Positions 46,223-59,968 of a stretch of DNA of 64,000 nt are shown in pieces. Every line of letters begins with the position of its first letter. The first letter of the stretch is position 1. The notes beneath the pieces were generated by a model. It searched no databases and was not told where the DNA came from. It saw nothing but the letters and a program-made list of their open reading frames with translations. The translations under genes were made by a program, and so were the position numbers. The stretch is from Liolophura sinensis (Eukaryota; Mollusca; Polyplacophora; Chitonida; Chitonidae): NCBI RefSeq assembly GCF_032854445.1, contig NC_088304.1:35509551-35573550 (forward strand). Reading direction: 5' to 3'.

Positions 46223-49200
46223 TATTTACCAAGAGGAGAAACTGTTAAATTTAAGAAATGCAGAGTAAAGGCGTTTGAATATTCTTGACACCAGTTATTT
46301 TAGTAAATGTAAGCGTCAAGCGTCAAGTCAAGTCACTCATGGATAAAGAACGGATGTTCTGAGTCCATTTTCTCAAGACCACTTCCATAATAAATCGCAA
46401 ACGTTCATAAAAGTCATGCTGATCAATGAGAATGCCCACACATCCCCTTTGCCCGTGCCAAGCAGGAACACACACACCATAAAAGAAACAATTATGATAA
46501 CTATGAAACGGAACATAAGCAGTTCATGGGGCACTGTCTATGTTCACCAGTCACATTGTTATACTCTTTCTAGAACCTGAGAGACCAAAGGCATTTGACG
46601 GATTATCCTCAGCACACTGATTTTTTAATCCATAACTTATGATGTAGATTAAAACCATCATGCATAATGAACTTCACAAACAATTTTGTCAACAGTCAAT
46701 GGAAATGTAGATAAAAGTCCCTTTAAGACCTAATATTATACTAATTTGCTACAGCCATGTTCAGATATTTGTGATATTCTCCTTTGAAACCAATGCATAA
46801 TGGATTTTAGAAACGCAGTGTACGTAAGTTCTTTCAGTAAACACTCATAGGTAAATTAATCCGCATTGCACAGTTCGTCTAAATGGGCTCCACCGGAGAT
46901 TTTTGTAAAAAGTCCATATTCGCTGATCAATGAAATTTTCTGTATTTACCTTGAATATCTCAAACGTTCATGCCTTTCAGTAAATGTCAGACTCGTACCT
47001 GTACTATTTACAATCTTAACATGATTTTAAAGTTTGAAAAAGTGATGATGTCTAATACTGGTTTTAAATGGTAGCACGTGCACAGAAGACGCTGATGTTT
47101 AGTAACAAGTAATTATTTGGGCTTTTGTAGTAAAGTAATAGCAAAAATTCGGTAGAATTCTCGCTAACGGAGTTTTGTCAAATACCCCCGGTATGGCCTC
47201 TTTTCGAAACCATATGGCTGTTTTGAAGAAAAGGCCCCTTATAGACGAGATTCCATGGATTAATTGGGGTGTTTTTGTTTTGAAGAAGGTAGATGTTATT
47301 CATGTAAACCCAACGTCTGAATACTTACGATAGGCCTGCTTTTTGAAGACTTCGGCTTGACACAGACAATTATAATGTACTAACCCATTAAAGGTTCTAT
47401 TTTTAGTTTACTTTTGTGTTTCTAAGCCAAGATGCCATGACAGCCCTGCGTTAGACTTTCGTCGACTGGGTCATGGCCCCACCCAAAACCAGAACTCTTC
47501 TGAAAGGGAGGGAGTTTTAGCCTAGCAGATGTTTACGCAGATACCAACATCTCCCTGGGTGTCTAATGTAGAGATCTGTCTGACAGTTTATTTAACCATT
47601 AAAAATGTGAACTCGTCAAAGTTAAATGCTGACAGCTAAGTAAAAATAATAAACCGCAGCCGTAAAAGCCGGTACATGTGTTAGAAGGCGACGTAAAAGC
47701 CTCAGGCCTGACTGATGCACCGTTGAAACTGTCTCTAATAATTTATCCGCCCGACATTTGGCAGGCTCTAGGATGAGCCTGCCATAGTTTACGTGAGCGC
47801 CAATATAAGCCGTCATTCGCACAGATTCTTGGATAAACTTCAATTGTGGAAAACATTTACAATATCAGATGATTCATCTAAAGTTTAATCAGTAGGCCTA
47901 CAAATATAGGTACGACATTGGAGTAAGTTTTGTAAAATATAACCTGGCATATAATATGAGATATTTTTTTCCAATTGTATCCCAGATACACCACAGCATT
48001 ACACACACAGAGTAAATTATATATAGATTAACACACATCAGCTGTATAATTTCGTAATCAGCTTCTCATCATACATAAATATTCAAAGCTTGTAAATTTA
48101 CAATGAACAATGTTGGCAGCAAATTTCCCAACAGTTCACACTATAAAATTTCACCATGATTCTTGACACCCATTGCATTTTCAAATATATTCAGTTACTC
48201 AGTTAATGGTAGAAAATATTGTTTATGAAACAGTTTGTTTAACTTGTCTTCCATTGCACGTTGTATAACCCGCCTTTGATAATAATGACGGAAGCGTTAT
48301 GCCTTTGGACGATATGCTAATTCATTTTTGTCTTGGAAATTAGTACAAAGAAAGCAAACCTTAAATTGGTAGGAGAAGGAATTTAGCGGTGTGTAGGGAA
48401 CTGTTCACACGGATGTGTAATACACGTATTTGTTGTCTTTTCTTTTTACAGGTCGATGTGTCAGCACGAGTGTGCTGGACTGTACAATCTACGTTGTAGG
48501 CACGTTTTCTGATAATGCGGAAGAGATAACCTCATATCGTAAAATCCTTGCCGTTTGTATCTTGCCAGTAGAGACATAAACTTCCTACAGTACAACACCG
48601 GTATATGTAAACATGCATTGCAATTTCCTGGCGTAAGGTTTGAAAGCATTGAGTTTAAATTTGTCCTAGGAGTCTCTTCGAATATCTGCAGTGCTCTGTT
48701 CTGAACGACAAACACCTTTAAATTCAACAATTAAACCATTGGTGCTCCTATTCCTGTCAGGTAAGTATACGTACCTAAAAGTAACAGATTCTGTTACTTC
48801 ACCGCAGTCTTCATGTTTTCCCTCCCTACCGACATCAAACATTCATGTTCTTCGCTCAGTTTGCCAGTTTAAAACCACACTACCTTGTGGTTTAAATGAC
48901 TTTAGGTCTGTTGTGGCTCTTTAAATGGCTTTTTGTCAGGTCGAACCAATATCCCGGTTTTCGCCGAGTGGCTTACTGTCGGGAGTAAACGTACAAAGCT
49001 GTTCAAATGGCGTGGTATTTCACTACGGATGTTTTAGATCGATCACGGCTGGGTGGGTTCTCCTAGAATATGGTAACGCTCCCAAGAGAATTCGACAGAA
49101 TAGGCTAACTTGCCCATTATTAAAGCTCAGTCTGCCATTGAAAACTGCATGTGTCTATTGTACATGAACTTATCTAGGGCAGCGAATGAAGAGAAAAATG

Positions 49201-51302
49201 AATGTAGCATAAACTAAAGGGCGGAGAAGTTAAAGTACAGCATTGATATTGATATTTTATTGCATTTGCATTTGTCATTTAATACGCATATGTACTGGAG
49301 AGAATATGTCGCTAAAGTATGTTTAAAAATGGTAGAGCATATAAATGTCAGTTGCTTAAAAGTGGCATTCAAAATAAGTCCACAGGGAAATATCTAGACA
49401 GAATTTGAGGGATATGGAATGAGGTGATCGACAAATGGGAAGCTATATAGTAAGACCCAATTGCAAAGGTAACTGTGAAAATCAAATGGCGATAATAAAA
49501 GGTCTTTCAGAGATGAACACACACGTTGCACACTGTTCACTGAAGAAAAGATCGATTAATCCCTGATACCTATATGTGCATTTTAGCTAAAAGTGTCTGT
49601 AACAGAAAACAATGAAACTCAAATGCCCAATCCAACTCCACCCACAAACCTACTAGTGACGTCATTTTAGTTCAATTGTGTTTACAGCGTTACACACTGA
49701 TCCAAACTCTGCAAAATTACACATGTTTTTTTAACATTTGGAAGCCATAAATTTATATGCTAAACCTGAAAGTGTGCTAAAATCTTTCTCCATTACGTCT
49801 TGGACTAGAAGCTCATTAAGGACGTCATAAAGGCATCTTCTGGTTTTTACATGTACATGTACTTTAGAACAAATTGCACGTCTTCGCATGCGTAATGTGT
49901 ACATCCGTCGTGGGTAACAAAAGGAATGATTGAGATGACTGAGATGTTTCTACATGGCAATTCTCCTGACCATCTGTCCAGCTTATACATCAGTTACCAC
50001 GGTCCTCTCCATTTTGCACGTGAAAATGGTGCCAAAGATTATAAACGTCACGTGTATAATCCCGTCTATTACCTACACTTTCCACCAAACAGTTCAAACT
50101 CTCCGAGGTTTATCAAATTTTGGTGTCGTCTGTACGTGTAATTTAGCAACAACAAGAGACAAACAAGATTTGCAATTTTAGAATGTTGTTGGGTTTTAGC
50201 GTCTGCGCCATCACTTTTCCGCTGGACTTCACACTGATGGGTTCAAGATAAATGGGAATTCCACCACCAGATGGCGCTGTAAATAACACAACGCTGACCA
50301 GTACCTTGTAAATAGCCTATAGACGGTGAAGACCGACGGTAAAGTTCAGGTCACGTGTCCAACAGAACTAGCAGATGAGTCAGGAAGGAAAACAAACGGT
50401 GGTTTGAAGTTCCTGGCACTGTTGCGTATATCAGGAACTCACACATGCCTAGTCCAGTTCGATTAATTTGTGGACAAGACGCCGTCTGCTCCCTGACATA
50501 TCATACAAACACTAATCTGTGCTAAACATCGCCAGTCATGTAAACACACCCTGGCGAAGGAATACTACCCTTCCAGCCTGTTTCGTTTAGATCAAAGGAA
50601 ACCAAAGTTGTTATGGATCACAATTAACCCGGGGAGGGAATTATAGCCTGACTTCTGCTTTATACAAATGTACTGACATACACCGACGTCTGCAAATAAA
50701 TGCTCACTGATTGAATGTGACCATGGTATTCATTATTTAGACAGCTTGGAAAATTTTAGTATAATTCTGTAAGCAAACAAAAACTGGATAAAAGTTTAAT
50801 GAGCTTTTAGCAGATCGATTTATGTTTCTCCCAGAAACCTCAGTTTTGTAGTCAGTTTTATAAACATAAAACTAGGCCATTCTCGATAGGCCAGGGCACT
50901 ACAGTGAAGGTATAGTAGCCTTTATGCACAATAAAAATTTCAAGGAGTTTTCTTCACTTTTAGAAGATAATAACACTATAACCTCCAAAATAATTACTGG
51001 CATAGGTCCAAAAATAACTATTTAGAAAATATCGTACTAAATAATACGTGTAAATTAATATAGTAACATAAAACGTAAGACAACACCACAACAGAACTGC
51101 CTCCAAAAGGATTATTAAGACAGGAAATACATAAAATATCATTAGAATAACGTTTTAATGAGTATTACCAACACACTGGCTAAACGTTGAGAGGGTGTAG
51201 TTTCTAATCAACTGGGCTGGGTTAAACGACGTTCACTTGACTCTTTTACTTAAACGAAAGCGGTAACACAGAAAATACTGATGAAGATGTATGCTTACTA
51301 TT
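46223..51302. other. Long stretch without a supported gene
   Basis: Old diverged repeats near 46260-47040; otherwise unrecognised. ORFs of 70-89 codons at 47622-49167 show no motifs. Confidence 0.5.
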
Positions 51303-51432
51303 CCTGCAAATTGTCTTAGGTTTCCTTCGGGCTCTGCCCGGTTTCCTCCCACCATATTGGTGGTCGCCGTCATATAAGTGAAATATTCGTGAGTACGGTT
51401 TAAAACGCCAATCAAATAAATGAATACATAAA
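51303..51432 (+). mobile_element. SINE-A, 5'-truncated
   Basis: GGGCTCTGCCCGGTTTCCTC, ATAAGTGAAATATTCGTGAG, CGCCAATCAAATAAATGAAT. Confidence 0.75.
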
Positions 51433-53190
51433 GTCACAGATTACGGGGTATTAAAAAGGCAAGACCGTTTTTTTTTACTTTGGATTTGCATTAACGTTAA
51501 GTCTTACATATTTTCAAGAAATTGATACAATATACGCGCTGCACACATGGGTACTGACGCTTCCATGTACATGTCTAGTTGTTTGTGTTATTACAATGGA
51601 GACTTTCAGGTTACACTTACACAAGTGTTAGGATTTGCTGCTCACCTTTAAGGTTAAATCTTACGTGATCGGCTAGAAATTGGTACCATGTGAGCGGCAA
51701 CCACGGGTGACTTACGTTTGGATTTACATGCCCTGCTGTTTTATAGTGGTACCGTCTGTACACACAGCGTGTCCCTGTTGTTGACCGATGAGGAACGAAA
51801 CATCCCTCAACGTTCTATCACAGTATAACAGCCAATAGATACATGTTAAATGTTACCACACTCCACAGAGTCCGTGTTCCCCGCATCTCTTGAGGCAGGT
51901 GGACTTGAGCTTAGCATCACACAGACCAGCTAAACATACAAGTATATAAAGCCACAGCTGTAAATTCCTACGATCTCTGTGTTTTGTTAGCTTCCAGATT
52001 TACAAAGAGCCGAGGTACTGCTGTTCAGTGGGGATACTTCAAGCATTACAGGTTATATAATCATTCGTGCACTGTTTAAGCTGCTTGCCATTGACTGCTG
52101 GTTGTACGGGGATAGCTGGTCTGACAATTACGAATGATATGTGTCTTCCCATAGAGTGTGAGCTCCACGCATGCCTTTTGTCTAAGGATGGGCAAGGAGA
52201 AACAATAACTGCATATTTGTGAGGTGAACAAGGTCTATTGGAAAACGAAATTATAGCGAAAATCTGTGGCGGTTTGGCTATTCAGTGACGCTCACGGTTA
52301 AAAAAACAACCACGGATATCCTGTATAAGCAGTATTCAGCAAAGTATACTTCCTTGTGTTCTCACCAAAGTGTCACTAAAGTGGTACAATTGCTTCGCTT
52401 TAAAATCGGATTAATTTTGCGTATATATGTATTGTACAGGAAATCGGATTTCATCTACGACGTGTTTTAGCAACGATTAATAAAAGTTGTGCAACAATAC
52501 AATTTCTGAAAAATAGACACATGCGCATGCCTTGCCCATCGTTAAAATTTCACGACTGTTTCTGATTGGCGTTGTTTAATTGCGCCGGTATTTATTCGCT
52601 AGATGATGGAAACGGAAAATTCGATAACGTGTGATAATAGGATCTTCGACCCACAGGACACTGGATAATACACTGGCACTTCACAAATATGATGTTACAT
52701 CTTTGTGGATTAGCGTCGCTTCCAACATCATTTCATATCATTTTCGTTTCATTTCAATAAAGATTTGGTTCATTCAAAAAATATAATTTTGATCATGTCA
52801 CAAATCTCTAGCTCTGCTTAACGGGCCTACCATTCAGTTACAGACTGGCCCTTAGTTCGGATATACTCTTACACAACACAAGAAGCGAAGAAGTGTCAAG
52901 ATTATCAGTTCTAAAGGATAAGAAACAATAGTTTAAAGTGTGTCTGTATGTACATAGTTCGAGCTTCAAATTTACTGGATGCTGTCAATCCCAAGCAGAT
53001 ACTGAAAACAATCCAAATGAAGAGGAGCAGATTAAACGTATATAGAAAGTTACTGAAGCATATCATTATATGGGTCTGTGATGGCCGAAGGATTGTAACT
53101 TTCTAATGTTCCGACAGATCAAATGGCCTCGAAACAGGAGTCTGAAATATTGCACATTGTTGCAACATGAATATGATTAAACAACATCTT
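51433..53190. other. No gene seen
   Basis: Unrecognised AT-rich DNA. Confidence 0.5.
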
Positions 53191-53274
53191 TGCAACATAG
53201 TCCTATATTACGTATATAAAGTGAAGTCATTGTGCAACATAGTCCTATATTACGTATATAAAGTGAAGTAATTG
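53191..53274 (+). repeat. 42-bp perfect tandem duplication
   Basis: TGCAACATAGTCCTATATTA starts at 53191 and 53233. The two units differ only near the end (GTCATTG or GTAATTG). Confidence 0.85.
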
Positions 53275-54621
53275 TGTGCGCAAGTATATGCCAAACAAAC
53301 TCAACTTCCAGTAATGGCACAAAATAGTAAATTTTCAAATATTATCACAGTAAACATAATTATAAAAATAATTAAGGGGAAATTGATTAAAGGGTAAGAA
53401 ACTACATCGCAATGAAAGATATAGTTATGAAATCCGGGAAAACAACAGCTAAGGGCAACTTAAGAGCGAAAGAGGGTTCTACTGCACCATATCTTTAAGC
53501 TGTACCATGCAATTGACGCTGAGACGTTCATGTATTAACGCAACTCAGTATAATGGTAAATTGGATGTAACCAAACAGAGGTTTAGCCATAAAATGATTG
53601 CCTATGTTCTTCTATTAAAATTTCCTTTATGTCATCTGGATCACATCATGCTAAAACATCACTCTCTGGAATGCATCTTTCTTTCATATGCAACATCTGT
53701 TTGTCTTTCTATTCTTTCTACCAACGAAAAAATGGATTTGGATGTGAATATGGATATTTTGTATGGCTAATTTGGCACGAAAAGATTCATGCTAGAAGGT
53801 GTTATTGTGCAAGAAAGTTTACCGAAGCTACAGCACCGTCTTCAGTTTGTTAGCAAATATTGTGGCCACTGGCAATGCTTGAGATAACAGTTCAGAGGAG
53901 AATAATAGTGCCAGAGTGCCACAGTTGATTGTTACAGTTGCAAATGGGTCTATTATTGGAGTAACCGATACGGTCAATTAATAAAGCACACAGTCTATTC
54001 AAGTTAACGCGGCATAATGGTCTTTCTGTCACAGACAACGACAACCATGTGCTATAACTTATATAGTATTACCCGATAAAGAAACCTTACACGACTTTTA
54101 CAGAATGACAGTTCGATCCAGCCTCCGGAAAACTGTTTGTTACACATGATCTTGTCACCAATGCATATCTGATAACACAGCACATGGTTAAGAACATCTA
54201 TTAGGTTGCCAGTACAGTGCGATAAATCGCTCGTCTTTATTACCATAGCTCACGAAACTCTCCTGTTGAAATAAGGTATTGTAGTACAGCTGAGGATGAA
54301 ATTTTCATCTCTTCTACAGTTATCACCAAAAGATATATACTCTACTTGACTTTCTGTTTGGAGAAACATGATATCGTTCTCTGACAATAAAGGCAATACT
54401 ATACATTTACATATTAATCTTTTGTTTGCTGTTGAATGGTGTCTCAGGAAGTAGAATTGCATTTGTTAAGTCTGGTCGATCCAGCTGATCGGAAACCAAC
54501 CAAAGAAGTCAAACATTTGAATCCAGCTCCCATAGTCCAGGGATGGCTCTATAGATTTTTCGAAGCATTGCGGTTCTCGCATTTCAAAAATCTGATCATT
54601 GTTTCAAGAACAATGAAATGA
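53275..54621. other. No gene seen
   Basis: A stretch near 54300-54350 (TCATCTCTTCTACAGTTATC) recurs near 55045-55070 (GCATCTCCTCTACAGTTATC), suggesting a short dispersed repeat. Confidence 0.45.
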
Positions 54622-54890
54622 AATTTTATTTAAAATTTATTTATTTATTTATTTAAGTAAATTATACACGCGATACTTGTGTTTAGACTTTGCTCACGTT
54701 ACGTAGCACATAGGAACGATGGTACATGTCACGTGACTGATGTAATTGGCTTGAGCTAGTACACTCCACCTCTTCATTCTCATGACTTACTCATACATAC
54801 AGTACCGGTAAAAATTGGCAACTGTTAGATTTGAACACACGACCTCATCGCTAGTGGGTGTGGGAGTTAGTAAGACCAACACACATTTCA
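54622..54890 (-). mobile_element. Probable tRNA-derived SINE
   Basis: The plus strand starts with a TTTATTTATTTATTTATTTA tail and ends near GATTTGAACACACGACCTCA, the reverse of a B box. Body unrecognised. Confidence 0.38.
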
Positions 54891-55348
54891 GGCGAAGTCA
54901 TTTAGGGATTTAAATATCCGCATTTAAAGTTGGCCTTTGTAAATGGAAAATATACTTTAAGTGGCCTCTCCATTGTTAATTAAACAACATTGTTTATTTT
55001 TATAACTTCTCTGTTTAAATCCTGTTGCTGACTGTGGCATTTGCATCTCCTCTACAGTTATCGCCAAGAGCGATATATTTTATTATCTTCTAGCAGAGAC
55101 CGTGGGGCTCACACACTTTAAGAAAGCAGTATGGAGTTATGTTATAAGAATTAAACTAAAACGATGTATGGCCTTTCAGCATAAGTCACAGAAATCAAAA
55201 TGCGTAAACCGTGAAATAAACATTGACTTTTTCGCTACATACAAAAGGACGGTTCAATAAGAATATCATCAAATGGATTATTCTCCGTATTCTTGGAATC
55301 GATTTACACGTAATCTTCCATCTTAATGGTCATGGAGAAATAACTTAC
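54891..55348. other. No gene seen
   Basis: Holds the second copy of the short repeat near 55045; otherwise unrecognised. Confidence 0.45.
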
Positions 55349-55640
55349 CTGTGAAGGATAAGTAATTTTGTGATGTAGTCGTGTTTCTGGTATCCAGATA
55401 ATCCCTTTTTTGCTCCGTGGGCCAGGGAATATATTGATTCGGGTCTAAGGTATCCGTGCCGCACTCCTTCGTTCTGCTCACCTTTGCGGGGTAAACTCCA
55501 GTGAGTACTCAAAGCCAGGACGTGTTCTCCTACCAAAGAGATATGCCCGCTGGCGGAGTTATACGTTAACGACCCAGTTAACAGTCGATCAGTACGGCAA
55601 AGCAAAAAGAGCGGCGTTGCATCGAGTCTAGCATCGAACG
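55349..55640 (-). other. Candidate first exon of an unknown gene
   Basis: On the minus strand an open frame runs from about 55647 to the donor CACAG/GTAAGT (exon end 55349), which matches the consensus fully. The frame reads ...SASGHISLVGEHVLALSTHW... and HGYLRPESIYSLAHG; I do not recognise it. The segment and the 250 bases upstream are visibly richer in CpG than their surroundings, as an active 5' end might be. No downstream exon was identified, so it could be chance. Confidence 0.25.
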
Positions 55641-55930
55641 TGCATTTTTAACGGAAGCTAACGGAACCGACTGTCATGACAACTGACGAGTCAGCTCGTT
55701 CATCACCCCGCGAGGTAGGGCTTCGAAGTCTCTGGCTCAAAGCGGAACCAGCAAAACGGTACTATATGTAAGCCGGCCAATATGGCCCGGAAGTGGTTAT
55801 AACGAAGACAGTTCAGTAGGTTCAACACTCAACGCCTGGCGATGAAAGCTGTGCAATTTTCTAGTCTGTGACGGCCCCTTAATTGCTGGTATCAACTGTT
55901 GACGCCACTGGCGTGGTCTTTAATGATTTG
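55640..55930. promoter_or_regulatory. CpG-richer patch, possible promoter
   Basis: CG dinucleotides are frequent here (e.g. CACCCCGCGAGGTAGGGCTT, GCCGGCCAATATGGCCCGGA) compared with the AT-rich DNA around. It sits directly upstream, on the minus strand, of the candidate exon at 55349. No TATA box identified. Confidence 0.25.
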
Positions 55931-56473
55931 ATAATCATCTATGAACAATTTTGCAGTCAATGTACATAGTATGCCAGGCATAAGACGAGGCGCGCGTTTT
56001 TTTCACGCTGTCAAAAATGCAAAGCATCCTACGATTAACCTTTTCTGAACTCTAACTCATTTATCATGGTGAATACTTTCCAAACAGAGAAATAAATGTG
56101 ACCTACTCTGTTGACTTCTTCCAGCAACTACATATGGTTAATTATATTTTCGAATGTTTGCATATGTTAGGGTACAGATGACAACAGCAGGCGGCATATT
56201 TTTATTGTTGTAATTCAGAATTTTATTGTGAATTTGATTACAAGCCACACTTATTGTATTAACAGCGTATACGGTAAAACTCTAGTCTCTTTGTGACGGA
56301 AGGGTCCTTGACCAGTCAGGCCCATTTCTAAAGTAGAACTAATTATACTTCCTTCGTCGGGTCTACTTTGAAATACCAGCTCTTAGATATACAGAATCCA
56401 TTTTGTTTCTACTGGACTTTCAAGGGTCAACCGGTAAGGTCGCTTGCACGTAACGATCGTCAAACTACTGGCG

Positions 56474-56737
56474 AGGCCTCTGTAGTCAAAGGGGTTAGCA
56501 CACCAGCACGGCGCAATGACCCAGAAGCCGCCCACCGATGCAGTTGCTGTGAGTTCAAGTTCAGCTCAGGCTTTCGCCGGCCGTATGTGGGAAGGTCTGT
56601 CGGCAACCTGTTGATGGTCGTAGGTTTCCCCGGGGTTCTGGGCGGTTTCGTACTTCCTTAATTCTGGCCGCCGTCGTACAAGTGAAATATTCTTGTGCAC
56701 GGAGTAAAACACCAATCAAATTAATAAATAACTTGAG
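56474..56737 (+). mobile_element. SINE-A, full length
   Basis: GGCCTCTGTAGTCAAAGGGG head, GTGAGTTCAAGTTCAGCTCA, full body and AATTAATAAATAA tail. A probable duplication CTACTGGCG (56465-56473) / CTACTAGCG (56738-56746) flanks it. Confidence 0.84.
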
Positions 56738-57027
56738 CTACTAGCGCCGCCACGTTTCGACTACTTCGGGTAAATCAATTCATTTTCCTTCTCTGATAAA
56801 TCGTTCACTTTATTCCACGTGCAGTTATTAGGGTACTTTGAAATCAGGACTGCAAATATTTTACTGGCGACAGTCAAAAATACTGCCCTATTTTATACGC
56901 TAACATTTACGAGCCAGTACTACATAACTGCGCGCGAGAGCTATCTTAGTCTTGCCTATATGAGTTCTCCCGAGAATAGGACTGCAGCGAAGAAGCCTGC
57001 TCAAACCTAGCTCTTGCCAGTTGAGGA

Positions 57028-57140
57028 GGGTCAATGTTTCACTTATACGGCGGTGGTCAGCACTATCGAGGGGGTAACATAGAAAGAGCTCGGGGAAATC
57101 CCACGACCATTCGCAGGTTGCTGGCAGAGCCGTCTCATGT
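57028..57140 (-). mobile_element. SINE-A fragment, left half of an inverted pair
   Basis: TTTCACTTATACGGCGGTGG to CATTCGCAGGTTGCTGGCAG. Lies head to head with 57188-57336. Confidence 0.65.
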
Positions 57141-57187
57141 ACAACTATAACCGCAGAAGATGTCAGCATGCACTTTAACGCATACCG

Positions 57188-57336
57188 AGGTTCCAAGTCT
57201 AGCTCATGCTAGCTCCCTTCCCGGCCTTATATGGGAATGTCTATATGCATAAAGATTTACTGCCGTCATATACACTGTGGAAGTGAAATTTTCTTAAGTA
57301 CGGCGTAAAACACCAAACAAATAAAAAATAAAGTTA
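57188..57336 (+). mobile_element. SINE-A fragment, right half of an inverted pair
   Basis: CCAAGTCTAGCTCATGCTAG, a worn body, then AAGTACGGCGTAAAACACCA and an AAATAAAAAATAAA tail. Confidence 0.65.
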
Positions 57337-59704
57337 TCGACAGATATAATTTTACGAAACTATCACTTCAATATTGACAGCAAATCTTTGAATTTTTTTT
57401 ATTAGTCGTCGTTAAAAATATAACATTTTATTTAATTCCGAAGGATCTTTTGTTCTTCCTGCAGATTAGTATCAAACTAGTAAATTGCTATAAATTCATC
57501 TGAGTACATTTACTGTTCAAATCAAATGTTATTCAGTGTATGGTCCACTTACTATATGTTACATAAAAGGGTGTGGGTTATTAATAGTATCAATGTGTGT
57601 GTTATGCGTCAATATGTGCAAACACCCATGAACACTACCCATCGCCGTGTTTAATACAGCATATATTACATAAATTCCATGGATGCACGTTTGTGGTCAG
57701 TTTATGTTAATGGTTATATGTGTTCGTATTATCTTGGTATTGACACCGTATTGACCAAAGAGAAACGAATATGCATACAATCAATATTTGTATTTTGAGG
57801 ACAGCAGCACTGGTATGAGGCAGGGCAACACAAATATGCTCAGTTCACATAATTTACATCAAATTAACACAACTTTAGGATAATTTTTTAAAACATTAGG
57901 TTTCATGTTTAATTTTTCCCCATCTTGGTGCTGACTATTTTCCTTTTGTGATCCCATTGAGAAGAACTGCAAAACGAGGGCCAGATTCGCAGAACTTCGA
58001 ATTCAACTTGATAATATCTTTAAATGAAGTCCTGAATGTATTGGTAATTGGGCTACACCCAGTCAGCGTGCCTGCACAGAGAAAATAAAACATTTGTAGT
58101 AGGTTTAATGAAAATTGCTCCAGCTTCAACATTAAAACAAAGACTCACCCCCACTCGCTGTGGTCAGGAAGCAACAGTTATAATTTTCCACATTTTTCAT
58201 TGCAGCTTGTTCGAAAAATTCGGTTGTCTCCTAATGCTTTGAATGGTTTCGGTTTGCACTTTCGGATACAGATTGGCTTTGTCCACATCTCAGAACCCTT
58301 TATCATTGAGCTGAGTTACACAATTTTTGTGTAAGGATTTACATCACAATTAAAATGTCAATACTGCGTCATTTAATAAAAATCGTCTTCCTCGCTCACT
58401 CCATGCCAAACGAAATACCAAAAACCTTCTGAAAATGCCAAAACTTTCCTATACCAGCATACAAAAACTAGACATGTCGAAACTGAAATCCTTCGGCTTG
58501 TGGTATAAACTCACATATGGTCATATAGGCACGACGCGCCTGGAACAAAGTGCAGGGCGGAAGAAAATGGAGTTTTACCATTAAAAATCATAATGCTGCT
58601 AAAATTATCTTGAATTGTTTATGTGGCATTTAGAAGTTCATATGAGGCTAATAGAAAAAGACAATGTCTTTTGAGTAACAATTTCTTAAATAAGAGGTTT
58701 GTTATCTACAGCAAATTTTACAAACAGGAAGCTGTTCTCCAAAAGATTTTTTTTTTGGTTTGCCTGAAAGACAGCCACTGTGATCGAAGTGCAATGAAGT
58801 TAAATGTCAATATCTGATGTACTACAAGCTTTCCCTTCGTGAACAACTTTATGTTACATGGCTTTAGAAAGACAGTATATATTTATGTACAACATGTTAT
58901 TTTGCCAACTCAGGCCGTGACTCACGATGCACGAGACAGGAATCTGTGTGTCGGAACATGCTTGTGATCTGCCGACGTTAAATTGGGCAAGAGCTTGGAG
59001 TAGATTGAATGCTGTCGTAACTAATCAATTGGCGGGATAAACTTCTGTCGCTTGTCTTAGTCACGTGGGAGTAAAGTGAAAATCTGATTGGCAAAAACGC
59101 AGATCTACAAATGTGATTGGACAGTAAATTTAGCATTGCTTCTCGCAGATTACATCATGCATAGCTGTAAGTCTTGTACATCTTAATGGGATAGGCCTAC
59201 TCTGCGTTGTTGAGGCTATTGCTCAGGGAAAGCCAGACCTTTAACAACCGCTGACAAATCTCCTGTCGGTAGGGATTAGGCTGTGTGACAGCTTACATAT
59301 GCGTTATGCTGCTCCCCGTGACTACGGCATCACTAATACATCACCGCTCTATAAATTGCGGCGGCTTGGAGAAAGGCCTTTCGGTTTCGGGTAGATTAAG
59401 AAATCTGTTGTGCATTTCTGGGTCAGACCTTAGTCCACACGGCTGAAACCCTACCCAGCCAAACTGTGATAAGATGAAGCTCGTTTTTTTTAACCAGACT
59501 TCTCTATCCGTCAAGAACCTAGTTATAGTTACATTTGGATACCAACGTCTCTCGGTACGATGGTTTGTTTTACACACATGCATGTTCACCCGGATATCTG
59601 TAGAGTGAAGATGACAGTATAGACTAAAGATACAGCCCAATGTTCATCATACTGTAAACAAGATACACAAATATTATCAAAACCTTAGAGGTTTAGCTCA
59701 AAAC
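57337..59704. other. No gene seen
   Basis: AT-rich; ORFs of up to 99 codons without motifs. Confidence 0.5.
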
Positions 59705-59717
59705 ATATTATCGAGCA

Positions 59718-59968
59718 GGGGCCTCTGTGGCTCAGTTGGTTAGCGCGCTAGCGCAACGTAATGACGCAGGAATCTCTCACCAATGCGGTCGCTGTGAGTA
59801 CAAGTCCAGCTCATGCTAGCTTCATCTCCGGCCGTATGTGGGAAGGTCTGTCAGCAGCCTGCGGATGGTCATGGGTTTACCCAGGGCTCTGTCCGGTTTC
59901 ATCCCACCGTCATATAAGTGAAATATTCTTGAGTATGGCGTAGAACACCAATCAAATAAAAAAAATAA
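59718..59968 (+). mobile_element. SINE-A, full length with target duplication
   Basis: Best full-length SINE-A copy and the reference for the other entries. Order: a tRNA-like head GGGGCCTCTGTGGCTCAGTT with A box (TGGCTCAGTTGG); a B-box region GTGAGTACAAGTCC; a conserved body GTGGGAAGGTCTGTCAGCAG and GGGCTCTGTCCGG; then AAGTGAAATATTCTTGAGTA, GCGTAGAACACCAATCAAAT and an A-rich tail. It is flanked by a 13-bp duplication, ATATTATCGAGCA (59705-59717) and ATATTATTGAGCA (59969-59981), with one mismatch, as expected for LINE-driven insertion. Confidence 0.88.

Noticed and set aside
56900-57196. 98-codon minus ORF
   Set aside because: It overlaps an inverted SINE-A fragment and is explained by it.
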